DNA from: a virus
IMG/VR virus record: IMGVR_UViG_3300014913_000019
Location: 1 to 48,471 of that record
Length of the DNA: 48,471 nt
Direction: 5' to 3' (one strand)
The notes under the pieces are model-generated. The model worked only from the letters and a program-made list of their open reading frames with translations. It was not told where the DNA came from and made no database searches. The number at the start of each line of letters is the position of its first letter. The stretch's first letter is position 1. Both the position numbers and the translations under genes were made by a program. Below, piece after piece: positions 19,937 through 28,305 of this stretch.

Positions 19937-20675
19937 GGTCGATTGGAGGCTCTACTGCCCGCCTGTCCGGGATCAGGATGTATGCGGAGCATGCTCGGCA
20001 TTCGGAACCATAGGCGCTATTGAAACGCATCTTAAGATAAAGAAAAAGGATCCGGGGATACATATTGACCTGTCAGAAGCCCACCTCTTCTTCTGCGCGG
20101 ATGGAGACTGCTGGTATGGAGTGCTGATGAACAAGGTACTTGATAGAGCAAAGGAGGGCATCTGCCGTGAAGAGTGCTGGCCCTACGAGCCGGTAACGCA
20201 GAGCTGTAAGGAAGAGCCCTGCTCTGATTGGAAGCAAGGTGCATACAGGATCAAGGATTGGTACTACGTCTACGATACCGACGAGATGAAGAAGTTCTTG
20301 AAGGATGGCCCTCTGATAACCGTGATGGCCGTGTATCAGTCGTTCTTCCACTACAAGAGCGGAGTCTACCACCCACTTGAAAACGATGCATTCGTGGGCT
20401 ATCACTGCGTCACTATAGTCGGATATGACGACGAGCTCAATGCATGGCTGATAAGAAATAGCTGGGGCGAGGATTGGGGTATGGGTGGATATGCATGGAT
20501 CAAATACGGCACTTGCAGGGTCGACAGAACCATGTACCGCATAGAGGTCGATCCGGAACCGCTAGAACCGGAGAATAGGCTTGCTAAGATTCTAGACGAG
20601 ATTCACATGATGCTCCAGCGGATCATCCAGAGGATTCAGCGTTTGCTCGAATCCTTACAACAACGCTATCAATAA
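19917..20675 (+). CDS. Papain-like (C1A) cysteine protease
   Basis: 252 residues from GTG 19917. The mature papain domain is nearly full: VDWRLYCPPVRDQDVCGACSAF (oxyanion Gln20, nucleophile Cys26), YHCVTIVGYD (His163), and IRNSWGEDWG (Asn181). Many further cysteines suggest disulfides and so an oxidising location. No signal peptide is seen. The last 35 residues form an amphipathic helix. It closes the forward operon; host S-layer or lysis processing, or maturation of virion proteins, are possible roles. It overlaps the convergent reverse gene by 53 bases. Confidence 0.85.
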   Translation: MSEVSSKVDWRLYCPPVRDQDVCGACSAFGTIGAIETHLKIKKKDPGIHIDLSEAHLFFCADGDCWYGVLMNKVLDRAKEGICREECWPYEPVTQSCKEEPCSDWKQGAYRIKDWYYVYDTDEMKKFLKDGPLITVMAVYQSFFHYKSGVYHPLENDAFVGYHCVTIVGYDDELNAWLIRNSWGEDWGMGGYAWIKYGTCRVDRTMYRIEVDPEPLEPENRLAKILDEIHMMLQRIIQRIQRLLESLQQRYQ

Positions 20676-20904
20676 GGTGCTTTTCTCTCTCCCTTATTTT
20701 TCGTATTATTGATTTGTGTTTTGGAGGTTCTACTTCAATTTTATAGGAGCTCAGTCTTCTTGCGATCTCCTCCAGCTCGCTCTTAGACGGCGTGCCCTCA
20801 AATTCTATTTCGATCTCTCCTTTCGTGAAGACTACTCTCTTGATCTTCGTTCTTACCTCCAGATCCCGCTTATTTGGTCTGTACTTTCTAAATTTCACGA
20901 TCAT
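20623..20904 (-). CDS. Small hypothetical protein at the end of the tail operon
   Basis: 93 residues; ATG (20904) directly follows the tail-fibre stop. An alpha/beta sequence (TKIKRVVFTKGEIEIEFEG...KSELEEIARRLSSYKIEVE) then a basic helix. The final ~17 codons overlap the protease gene on the other strand, so the end may be longer than needed. Position suggests a fibre chaperone, unproven. Confidence 0.55.
   Translation of the reverse strand: MIVKFRKYRPNKRDLEVRTKIKRVVFTKGEIEIEFEGTPSKSELEEIARRLSSYKIEVEPPKHKSIIRKIREREKHLIDSVVVRIRANAESSG
20690..20702 (+). terminator. T-rich terminator after the protease gene
   Basis: CTCTCTCCCTTATTTTTCG about 15 bases after the protease stop, in the convergent overlap. 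It matches the pyrimidine-plus-TTATTTTT style near 9950 and 44800. The opposite-strand gene reads through the same bases. Confidence 0.4.
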
Positions 20905-23199
20905 CTAAGACCACTCCTGAAAGAGGTCGAAGTACCACAGAGTCATGGTCCTCTGATAGTCCATATCAGCACTGATTTGAATTAACAGGTAGGCGTCATC
21001 AGTTGTGGGCAAATTCGTCGTCTCGGTGTGTTTCAGCTCTCCGTTCACATAGAACTTGATACTTGAACCGTACTCATACCTCGCCTCAAGCTCAACGGGC
21101 GTTCCAGCAGTGATCGTCCCTATATCCGTTAGATACGTCGTGTCACTGACCCTGACGCGAGCTCTTATGGTTGCATCCTCAATATCGAAGCCCCACTGAT
21201 CCAGAGGGGTGTTCTCATTGTAAATCAAAATCAAGATTCTCTGGTTCGAATCGTAATCAGGCGTGATCTTGCATTTGAAGCTCGGGTTGCGTTCGTTCCT
21301 CACGATAGCGCTACCAGAGCTGATGTTGGCGACCGGTGCTACTCCTGACTGATATCCCGTATCGAGGTCTATCCGACCTATAGAAGCCGTTACAGATCCG
21401 TAGTCAGCCTCTACAAGCCATCCATCCAGACTCTCGCCTGTGATCCTGACGTGTTCTCTGAACTTATACGAAAACTCAGGGTGCTGAGGTATCCATTCCG
21501 AGCCATCGCTGTAGAACGTCTGACCAGCGTACTCCCCTCCCGTCACATACACGTATTTGCCGGTATACGATGATGCGCTTGGAAGAGAGCTCACGACTTC
21601 GATTGTCTTCTTCGAAGACCCATCGCTTATATCGTCGAGATCTCCGTCCATGTTAGCCAGATTAGGAGTTGCTATGAAGTGCCAAGAACTTCCATCATAC
21701 CTGTAGAACTTGTTCTCATCGGTCCTGTAGAAGATATCACCATCCTCTGCGTTAGCTGGAAACGAGGTCCCGTACCTGCAGATCGTGGCGAGGGGAATCC
21801 ACTCAGAGCCGTTGTAGTAGAATGTCTGCTCGTATCCCGTATGGTAGAACGTATCGCCGGCTTCGGGATTTGACGGAAACGAGCTCCCGTATGCCTGATG
21901 CATCACCTTCCTCCATTCCGAGCCGTCATAGCGGTAGAGGTAGCCATCATCGGTGTTGTAGAAGAAGTCTCCGATTCTGGGTGAAGCTGGGAATGAAGTG
22001 CCGTGTGTAGACAGCTGATGCACAACCTTCCAATCCGATCCATCATACCTGTAGAGCGCATTCTCGTCGGTTTTGTAGAACAGATCGCCCGTTGAAGGAT
22101 TAGACGGAAAGGCTGTTCCCTCTCCTGATGTCCTCGCTATCTTGTCCCAGCTTGAACCGTTGTATCTGAAGCAGGCATCCAAATCAGTTCTGTAGAACAG
22201 CTGTCCGGTCGAGGGGCTAGAGGGGAATGCAGTGCCAGACGGCACTTCCAGATGAGACGACACGAGATAGATGCCCAAGTCCTCAAGATTTGAGAACTGA
22301 TCCCTGAAGCGGTCAGCTATCGACTTGTCCTTAACCTCCAGCTCGACTTCTACCCTGTCAGCCTTCTTCGTTATTCTGGCTATTCTATAAGACGAGGATA
22401 AGTTCCTGAGCTCATCGTTTATCGTTATCGTGTCACCCGAATTCAGATAGACTCCATCATCGACCGTAAGGATGATCTTGCCACCCACCGCTCCAGCGCT
22501 CAATTCACTCAGCTTCTTCTGCGCTATGTTCTGGAGGGTTGCGAGATCCGTAGCCTTGCGTTCAAAGAAGACCTTAGCGCGGTCTCCCGATCCAACGCTC
22601 GCTTCGGCCACCAGCTCATTACCATCTTTGTCGTATCCCCTGACTATCACCTTGTTGTAGATCTTAGCCCTGTTGACTTCGCGCTTGCCGATTGCGGTCG
22701 GAGATACCTCGCCCTTGTCTTCTCCCTTATCCCCTATGTTGAACTTACCGTCTGAGGTCCAGAAGTCCTTGTTGAGGCAGTAGGCGAGGAACGTTGCGGC
22801 GACCCAGCAGTCCGTGCTTATGAACTTGACTGAGAGAGAGTCAGACGGGCACTCGCCAGCGCTCACTCCAGCGCTTGAGCAGATATCCGAGAGTATGGTG
22901 TCAGCCGGTGTGCTCGTGTAGTCGCCTGAGTGCACCTTGCCATCCATGCTATAATAAACCGAGTCGTATGCTATCGCCTTCAAGACCTGAGCTTCGTACT
23001 TCGCACCCGTGAGCGTACCTTCGAATACCGTTGTACCGTCGTATTTGATAACTACTGATCTATCAGATCCTACCAGATCTCTATTATCGTCTGTATTAGG
23101 AAGACTAAATCGAGCATAGCGTATGCCGTCAAGCTCGTCGACTATCTTATCGAGCCGGGCATCTACGAGTTCACCGTCTATGTAAATCTCCCAGCTCAT
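20905..23199 (-). CDS. Tail hub/fibre protein with five tandem repeats and lectin-like tip
   Basis: 764 residues. The first ~310 resemble siphovirus tail-tip hub proteins (RYARFSLPNTDD, VIKYDGTTVFEGTL, AIAYDSVYYSMDGKV, NKVIVRGYDKDGN, LNSGDTITI). Then come five repeats of about 38 residues, each opening G-T/S-x-F-P and including GDxFYxTD and YRYDGSxW. The C-terminal ~180 residues (ASIGRIDLDTG, FYVNGELKHTETTNLP, TLWYFDLFQEW) look like a concanavalin/LamG-type lectin fold. The tip likely binds a host surface glycan and sets host range. Its ATG overlaps the previous tail gene's stop. Confidence 0.75.
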   Translation of the reverse strand: MSWEIYIDGELVDARLDKIVDELDGIRYARFSLPNTDDNRDLVGSDRSVVIKYDGTTVFEGTLTGAKYEAQVLKAIAYDSVYYSMDGKVHSGDYTSTPADTILSDICSSAGVSAGECPSDSLSVKFISTDCWVAATFLAYCLNKDFWTSDGKFNIGDKGEDKGEVSPTAIGKREVNRAKIYNKVIVRGYDKDGNELVAEASVGSGDRAKVFFERKATDLATLQNIAQKKLSELSAGAVGGKIILTVDDGVYLNSGDTITINDELRNLSSSYRIARITKKADRVEVELEVKDKSIADRFRDQFSNLEDLGIYLVSSHLEVPSGTAFPSSPSTGQLFYRTDLDACFRYNGSSWDKIARTSGEGTAFPSNPSTGDLFYKTDENALYRYDGSDWKVVHQLSTHGTSFPASPRIGDFFYNTDDGYLYRYDGSEWRKVMHQAYGSSFPSNPEAGDTFYHTGYEQTFYYNGSEWIPLATICRYGTSFPANAEDGDIFYRTDENKFYRYDGSSWHFIATPNLANMDGDLDDISDGSSKKTIEVVSSLPSASSYTGKYVYVTGGEYAGQTFYSDGSEWIPQHPEFSYKFREHVRITGESLDGWLVEADYGSVTASIGRIDLDTGYQSGVAPVANISSGSAIVRNERNPSFKCKITPDYDSNQRILILIYNENTPLDQWGFDIEDATIRARVRVSDTTYLTDIGTITAGTPVELEARYEYGSSIKFYVNGELKHTETTNLPTTDDAYLLIQISADMDYQRTMTLWYFDLFQEWS
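21660..22240 (-). repeat. Five tandem ~38-residue fibre repeats
   Basis: Each unit carries G(T/S)(A/S)FP, then G-D/Q-x-FY-x-T-D, then (F/Y)RY(D/N)GSxW; at DNA level the copies are similar but not identical. In-frame repeats like these expand and contract by recombination, changing fibre length. Confidence 0.85.
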
Positions 23200-25199
23200 C
23201 GCTTATACACCTTATACCGCTTGGTGAATGTTCTCATCGCGTTGTGGGCTAAGTCCTGAGCCCAGCTTTCTCCGTTTCCGATTGGCACGATGAGGAAGTA
23301 ATCGACGTAAATGGAGTTTGTATCCGTAGTGTTCTTTCGAGCACCAAATCGGATCGTATCACCTGAATCATCACTTGTAATATCGAACACTAACCCGTAA
23401 TAGGAGAAAGATGAAGTTAAAGTCTTATAAACTTCGTGGTTTTCTTCATTTAAATAACGAGCATCAGTAACGTTTCTCACCCACATTGCCAAATCGTTTG
23501 CAACTTGATTCGTATCTTTTGCTCTTATGAAAGCAATATACCGGCCAGTTGGAAGATCTGTAACCCCTGTTAAGTCATATAAAACAACTTCTCCTTGCGC
23601 ATCCAATAGCACCGAATCTCCACTATCATCCGTCTGCGTCGTATCAACCGTTACCCCTTCTCCCAGCGTCGCATCCTCGGCTTCCTTGAAGAGATTGGAA
23701 ATTTGAGTGAATGGAACTGAGCCAAGTCGCAAAGTTTCTGTTTCATTGACATCCTCACAACAAAAACTAATTACCCGATTGTCATAGTTAATCATTTGCT
23801 GATCTTCTCGTGTCCACGTCATTATCTGTGAAGGAGAATCTGGATGAAAAATTAATGCGAAGTTGTCCTCAGTTACTCGTTCATTGAAAACGTCGATGTT
23901 CAAATCTGTTATAGCATTGTCTTGCAAGAATCCAAATCGTTTATTTGTCACATTATCCGTGGAGAAATAAAACTGATAGATATTTTCATTCATCTTGAAT
24001 TCAATCCATGGACGTCCTCGATGTATTGTGGCCAAAAATGCATACGTTCGGCTACTATCACTTCGAGTAAGCTCGATTTTTACTTGAGCCGTCTCACTAT
24101 TAATCGTTTCGATTTTTAAAAACTTCGGGATCTGGAAATGACTCATTATGCCTGTCTCAGGAACATCTTCATAAATTCCGATCCATCCTCTCTGAGTCCA
24201 CTCTCCATCCCACCAGAACACTTTCAACCCGTATTGAACATCCTCATCTATCCACAGCCTTATCAGCCCATTCTCCACCACGCAGTCTCCAACGAATTTA
24301 TGACTCGGATCAAACACACGAATCCAATCCGACTCATCATTTGAGTTCATTGTGTCATAGCACTTTACATCGCCTTTATTCACATCGTCGTCATCGAGAT
24401 CATAGACCACTTTGAAGTCTGGATAGGTGACGCGGACGAAATCGCTGCTGACTGTATGGGGTTCGGTCGTGGAGGTTTCAATTCTATAGCCCACATAAGC
24501 CGAGTTAATGGCAAGATCCAGTTGAAATGGGCTCCCGGGAACTTCGTCAGTCGATTCATCAATACTTCCAGTCCCATCGTGATAGTAAATATGTGTATGC
24601 TCATGCCCTAATTTGCTTTCCTCAATCTTGATTCGGAAAGTGCCCTCATTGTTTGTAACGGTAGTATAATTTAATATCGTAGTGATAGTGCCATTCACTC
24701 TTTTATCGATATAAATTTGATAGTCCGAAGTGGCTGAAGCTCGAAATAATAGTCGAAGGAAATTTTCACAGTGAGGGTTTGAACCTGCGCCCTCCTCTGA
24801 TAGATAGAATTGCATTCGAAAGCTATCAGATGATGGAAGACTACCGACATTAAAATGGATATCAATCACTATATCATCTAACAGTGGAACCTTCGATTGT
24901 GATGAGATCCATCCATATCTCGTAGTTCCCGCCGAATCGCTCTTTCCCGTTAGTTCTAAACTTCCCGATCCATTCAGCTTCACTGTGAACGGTCCTTGTA
25001 TGCTTCCATCATCGCCTTTCTTCCACATCCCCTCGAGTACTTCGCCAATGAATTCGTCCCCACCGAATAATGGGATTATAACTTCAGCTCCATCTTTGCC
25101 ATGTCTGTAGAAGTACCAATCCACTGGGATCTCTTGCGTTGAAGTTTTAATCTTGATATTTTGTGCGCCCGGAGGAAGAGTTACTTCGTAGCTAGGCAC
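23196..25199 (-). CDS. Large tail protein with carbohydrate-binding-like beta domains
   Basis: 667 residues, beta-rich throughout. Segments such as GPFTVKLNGSGSLELTGKSD and IDIHFNVGSLPSSDSFRMQF look like a LamG/concanavalin sandwich, and residues about 520-660 (FKEAEDATLGEGVTVDTTQ, LPTGRYIAFIRAKDT) look like a CBM-type jelly roll. It precedes the hub-fibre gene, so a tail-tip or side-fibre role is likely. From about 23300 to 24900 the DNA is visibly more AT-rich with different codon choice than the hub and tape-measure genes, suggesting module exchange. Confidence 0.6.
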   Translation of the reverse strand: MPSYEVTLPPGAQNIKIKTSTQEIPVDWYFYRHGKDGAEVIIPLFGGDEFIGEVLEGMWKKGDDGSIQGPFTVKLNGSGSLELTGKSDSAGTTRYGWISSQSKVPLLDDIVIDIHFNVGSLPSSDSFRMQFYLSEEGAGSNPHCENFLRLLFRASATSDYQIYIDKRVNGTITTILNYTTVTNNEGTFRIKIEESKLGHEHTHIYYHDGTGSIDESTDEVPGSPFQLDLAINSAYVGYRIETSTTEPHTVSSDFVRVTYPDFKVVYDLDDDDVNKGDVKCYDTMNSNDESDWIRVFDPSHKFVGDCVVENGLIRLWIDEDVQYGLKVFWWDGEWTQRGWIGIYEDVPETGIMSHFQIPKFLKIETINSETAQVKIELTRSDSSRTYAFLATIHRGRPWIEFKMNENIYQFYFSTDNVTNKRFGFLQDNAITDLNIDVFNERVTEDNFALIFHPDSPSQIMTWTREDQQMINYDNRVISFCCEDVNETETLRLGSVPFTQISNLFKEAEDATLGEGVTVDTTQTDDSGDSVLLDAQGEVVLYDLTGVTDLPTGRYIAFIRAKDTNQVANDLAMWVRNVTDARYLNEENHEVYKTLTSSFSYYGLVFDITSDDSGDTIRFGARKNTTDTNSIYVDYFLIVPIGNGESWAQDLAHNAMRTFTKRYKVYKR

Positions 25200-25446
25200 T
25201 TTCTTCCTCAGCCTCTAAATCTTCATTCAAAGGCACATATTCATCAGCCAAGTCCGCGAACATCTCAGTTCTCTTGTTGTTCACCACCTTCTTTATGTAG
25301 TCGATGAAAGCTTCCTTGCTCTCGAATTGGAGAATTTCATCAATCGTCTTCTTTATAGTCAGCCGATGAGTCTCTCCTCTAAAGTCGAACTCCACCTCGA
25401 ATACCACTGTGTCGCCCTCTCTTCCAATCCCTACTATCCTAATCAC
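25192..25446 (-). CDS. Small tail-module protein
   Basis: 84 residues; overlaps the large tail protein by 8 bases. Two strands at the N-terminus (MIRIVGIGREGDTVVFEVEFDFRG) followed by helices (KEAFIDYIKKVVNNKR). No family recognised; placement between distal tail and fibre genes suggests a connector or chaperone. Confidence 0.55.
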   Translation of the reverse strand: MIRIVGIGREGDTVVFEVEFDFRGETHRLTIKKTIDEILQFESKEAFIDYIKKVVNNKRTEMFADLADEYVPLNEDLEAEEESA

Positions 25447-25457
25447 ACATCACCACC

Positions 25458-25868
25458 TCATATATTCCAATCATTCGTTACCTTGCTTAAATTAGTTACT
25501 CTGTAGCCCTGAGTGTAAGAGCCAAGACCACCGTATAAATACAGCTCAACTTTGATCAGCTTGTAGCCCGGTGGTCCACCTTCCTTGTCTTCAGATATTG
25601 CGCTGATGAAGTAGAAGCCGTCGTATTCGGTATCTTCACTCACTACTCTGATTGGCTGAACTAACGTGTTCCTCTCAAGCTCCACGAGCTCAACCGAAGT
25701 GATCTCTGATAAGTAGGCTTCGAGGGACATGACAAGGGGCTTAGAGCCCAGAGAGTAGATGAACGGGTTCTGGTTGACTATCGGGATCGATTTAAGCGAC
25801 TGAGAGCCCTTCCTCGATACCTTCTGGGGATTCCTGTCAAGCTCTACGGGTCCTATACTCCAAGTCAT
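25458..25868 (-). CDS. Distal tail (Dit)-like or tail-completion protein
   Basis: 136 residues. The pattern (IGPVELDRNPQKVSRK..., then strand-rich, with GFYFISAISEDKEGG) matches small single-domain tail proteins found right after the tape measure in archaeal and bacterial siphoviruses, but a specific family is not certain. The ATG overlaps the end of the tape-measure gene. Confidence 0.5.
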   Translation of the reverse strand: MTWSIGPVELDRNPQKVSRKGSQSLKSIPIVNQNPFIYSLGSKPLVMSLEAYLSEITSVELVELERNTLVQPIRVVSEDTEYDGFYFISAISEDKEGGPPGYKLIKVELYLYGGLGSYTQGYRVTNLSKVTNDWNI

Positions 25869-27724
25869 CCCATTACCTCCCTCACTGCCTCGCTTATCGC
25901 ATCGGTAACCGCATCCGTCACTTCATCCAGATCCATAGAGCTCGATATGGACTCTATGGTTATGGGAGCTGAGATCGTGATGTATTGAACAGACGATGCG
26001 GATGAAGCTCTCCCCGCACGAGGCTCAACTTTCGCCCCTATAGTCAGATTCGCTCTGTTAAATGCCCTCTGAGCTTCCTGAACGCTTTCGATGGCGTAGG
26101 ACAGATCTTCTGCTATCGTCCTCCCGATGGAGTGACCGAAGAGCTTCGAAACTATACTACCGAGATCAAGCTGGCTTGCCTTGAACTCGTTCACCTTCTC
26201 GATTATCCCGGTGAAGAGACCTGTTATGGGAGATGCGAAGCTCTCGATACCTTTCCTCAGCGCTCCTATCCAATCCAGAAAGCCACGCAGTGCGTTCTTG
26301 ATGATATTGACAGCCCCCAGCACGGCGTTCTGCAAGTTTCCGAAGACCCTTCCGAACGCCTCTCCAAGATTGCTCAGCATGCTTCTGAACGATGCTCCCA
26401 AGTTCCCGAACCAATCGAGAAAGCCCTGAAACGAACCCTTGACGCCGACGATCACGCCCATCACGAAGTTGCGGAATCCCTCGAATGCGCCTTTAACGAT
26501 GCTTCCGAAGCTGGCAAACGCGCCCTGAACGAAGCGGTGAAAGCCTGCAAATGCATTCTGAACGCCTCCGAATACACCTATGATGAAAGCCCCAAAGCTC
26601 TTGAACCCACCAATTATCGATGCGATTGCTCCCAAGAACGCGCCCTTGATCATCTCCCATATCCTGTTGACCGACTTTCTGAAGTTCTCGTTCGTCTTGT
26701 AGAGGTAGATGAGCGTGGCAGTGATCGCGGTGATCGCCACCACAACCGCAACCATTGGATGAGCCGCTAGGAACGAGAACGCGGTTCCGAGCGCTCCGAG
26801 AAGCGCGGGGAAGTGGCTGATGACTCCTCCCAGCGCTTGGAACAGAGGCGTGACGAAGTAGAGAGCCGTGCCGAGAGCCATGAGGAGGGGAGCGAGAGGC
26901 GCGAGCATACCAGCGAGTCTCGCTAAATATGGAATGAACGGCTTCACGAGGTTGAGCACTGCCTGAAGGATCGGTATGGAATCCTTCAAGCCCTGAATGA
27001 AGGGCGGGATTGCTGAAACGACTATCTCTTTCAAAGCAGGCAGAAACTTAGCGAAAGTGTTGAGGAGCTGGTTAATGGCAGGGATGACTGTTTCCGAAAC
27101 GATCGGAGCGATGCTCCTCAGCAAGTCGCCGAGCTTGAGGAAGAACTCGGAAATGGGCTGACCAGCCTGAACCACGAGACCTATCAGGGCTGATTGAAAG
27201 TAAAGGAACGCACCCTGAACCATCGGTCCAACTTCGGCTAACCCTTCTAAAATCTTCTGAAGAAACTCCTGACGCTCTCCCGTCAGTTCTCCAGCCGATG
27301 CCAGAAGACCCATGGACGTCGCGACGGTATCGAGGGATCTCTCCCAGTCCGTCAGCGTACTGATCGCGAAGTTGACGGGTTTTATCATCCACCTCATCAC
27401 AATTCTGCCCATCATCATCAGACGGTATGCCATCCACGACAGACGCCATCCCACTATGCTGAGCTTCTTTCCGAAGCTCTCGAACCTCCTTCCTGTCGCT
27501 TTTGTCGTCTCTTCAGCCTCCTTCGAGGCTCTCTTCATTCTCAAAAGCTGGTCGTGGATCGCGGAGAAGCCGTAGATGAGCGTCTTCTGCGTGTGCTGAG
27601 CGGTCTGGTTCAGAGCTTCGAGGTTGGCCCTTATCGCGTTGAGCTGGCTGACTAGCTTCTCCCCTACCTCTTTGTTCTGCTCAAGCCACTTTACTATTAC
27701 TTCTATCCTTCTCTCCTCAGACAT
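25865..27724 (-). CDS. Tail tape measure protein
   Basis: 619 residues. An N-terminal coiled coil (about 1-75), several long hydrophobic helices (LVVQAGQPISEFFLKL..., LARLAGMLAPLAPLLMALG, HPMVAVVVAITAITATLIYL) and a run of loose repeats of the FxxFxxGxxxG type (residues about 365-470) give the classic tape-measure make-up. Its length sets tail length; at roughly 1.5 angstrom per residue a tail of about 90 nm is expected, as an estimate only. The reverse complement contains a long spurious ORF caused by the repeats. Confidence 0.85.
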   Translation of the reverse strand: MSEERRIEVIVKWLEQNKEVGEKLVSQLNAIRANLEALNQTAQHTQKTLIYGFSAIHDQLLRMKRASKEAEETTKATGRRFESFGKKLSIVGWRLSWMAYRLMMMGRIVMRWMIKPVNFAISTLTDWERSLDTVATSMGLLASAGELTGERQEFLQKILEGLAEVGPMVQGAFLYFQSALIGLVVQAGQPISEFFLKLGDLLRSIAPIVSETVIPAINQLLNTFAKFLPALKEIVVSAIPPFIQGLKDSIPILQAVLNLVKPFIPYLARLAGMLAPLAPLLMALGTALYFVTPLFQALGGVISHFPALLGALGTAFSFLAAHPMVAVVVAITAITATLIYLYKTNENFRKSVNRIWEMIKGAFLGAIASIIGGFKSFGAFIIGVFGGVQNAFAGFHRFVQGAFASFGSIVKGAFEGFRNFVMGVIVGVKGSFQGFLDWFGNLGASFRSMLSNLGEAFGRVFGNLQNAVLGAVNIIKNALRGFLDWIGALRKGIESFASPITGLFTGIIEKVNEFKASQLDLGSIVSKLFGHSIGRTIAEDLSYAIESVQEAQRAFNRANLTIGAKVEPRAGRASSASSVQYITISAPITIESISSSMDLDEVTDAVTDAISEAVREVMG

Positions 27725-27887
27725 AGATCCCCATCCTCGCCCTCGATCTCCTGATCAGCTCTCTTGTGCTCCTCGGCTCGGTCACCTCAGCCTTCGAGAG
27801 CACCACAGCATCGAAGAGGAGGCGCTCTATCGGAGTCCCCTCATACTCGACGAGATCCGAGGGTCTGATGCCGAGCAGTACACTCAT
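27717..27887 (-). CDS. Tail assembly chaperone, second part (T-like), possible frameshift product
   Basis: 56 residues from ATG 27887 (four bases after the preceding stop), overlapping the tape-measure start. It lies in the +1 frame of the upstream chaperone gene. That frame is open backwards for 20 codons across the end of the first gene, encoding SYRDPFADSPLGRLVAN, which reads like protein. In many siphoviruses the two chaperones are made as G and G-T by ribosomal frameshift just before the tape measure. Independent initiation is the alternative. Confidence 0.55.
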   Translation of the reverse strand: MSVLLGIRPSDLVEYEGTPIERLLFDAVVLSKAEVTEPRSTRELIRRSRARMGIYV

Positions 27888-27888
27888 G

Positions 27889-28293
27889 TTAGCCACGAGT
27901 CTTCCGAGAGGGCTGTCCGCGAAAGGATCTCGGTAGCTTCTCGGCCAGATCGCTTATCCCGCTGAAGTCCATTATCTCAAGTATTAAAGCTATCTTGTCG
28001 CCTGTTCTTATCTCATCGATTGAGAGCGCATCTTCAGACGGCTCACCGATCACGATCTTCGGCTCTTCCACACCAGCCGGCAGAAGTATTCTGGCTAGCT
28101 CTGGCAGGTATTCGACGACGTTCTGCACATTTACCTGTCCGGCAGGCATCTTCGCATAGAGCTTCTGCAGTTCGCCGAATGCCAGAATATCGATCTCCTT
28201 AATCTTGAACACTGCACCTGATGGAGTTTCCACTATCTTAGTGCGCGGAGACTTTCTCCTGTACTCAGACGGTGAGGTTACTTTCCTTGGCAT
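27889..28293 (-). CDS. Tail assembly chaperone, first part (G-like)
   Basis: 134 residues. It lies between tail-tube and tape-measure genes and has the acidic helical body typical of G proteins (RIDEIRTGDKIALILEIMDFSGI). The final residues after KLPRSFRG are non-conserved-looking and basic, as expected if the main product leaves this frame earlier. A CCC-T step in CAGCCCTCT offers a possible +1 slip site. Confidence 0.6.
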   Translation of the reverse strand: MPRKVTSPSEYRRKSPRTKIVETPSGAVFKIKEIDILAFGELQKLYAKMPAGQVNVQNVVEYLPELARILLPAGVEEPKIVIGEPSEDALSIDEIRTGDKIALILEIMDFSGISDLAEKLPRSFRGQPSRKTRG

Positions 28294-28305
28294 TCAACCA
28301 CCTGC

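Noticed and set aside
26132-26770. Long forward ORF of 212 codons opposite the tape measure gene
   Set aside because: It has no ribosome site, an odd His/Cys/Arg-rich composition, and runs antisense to repeated tape-measure coding sequence; it is a shadow of those repeats.
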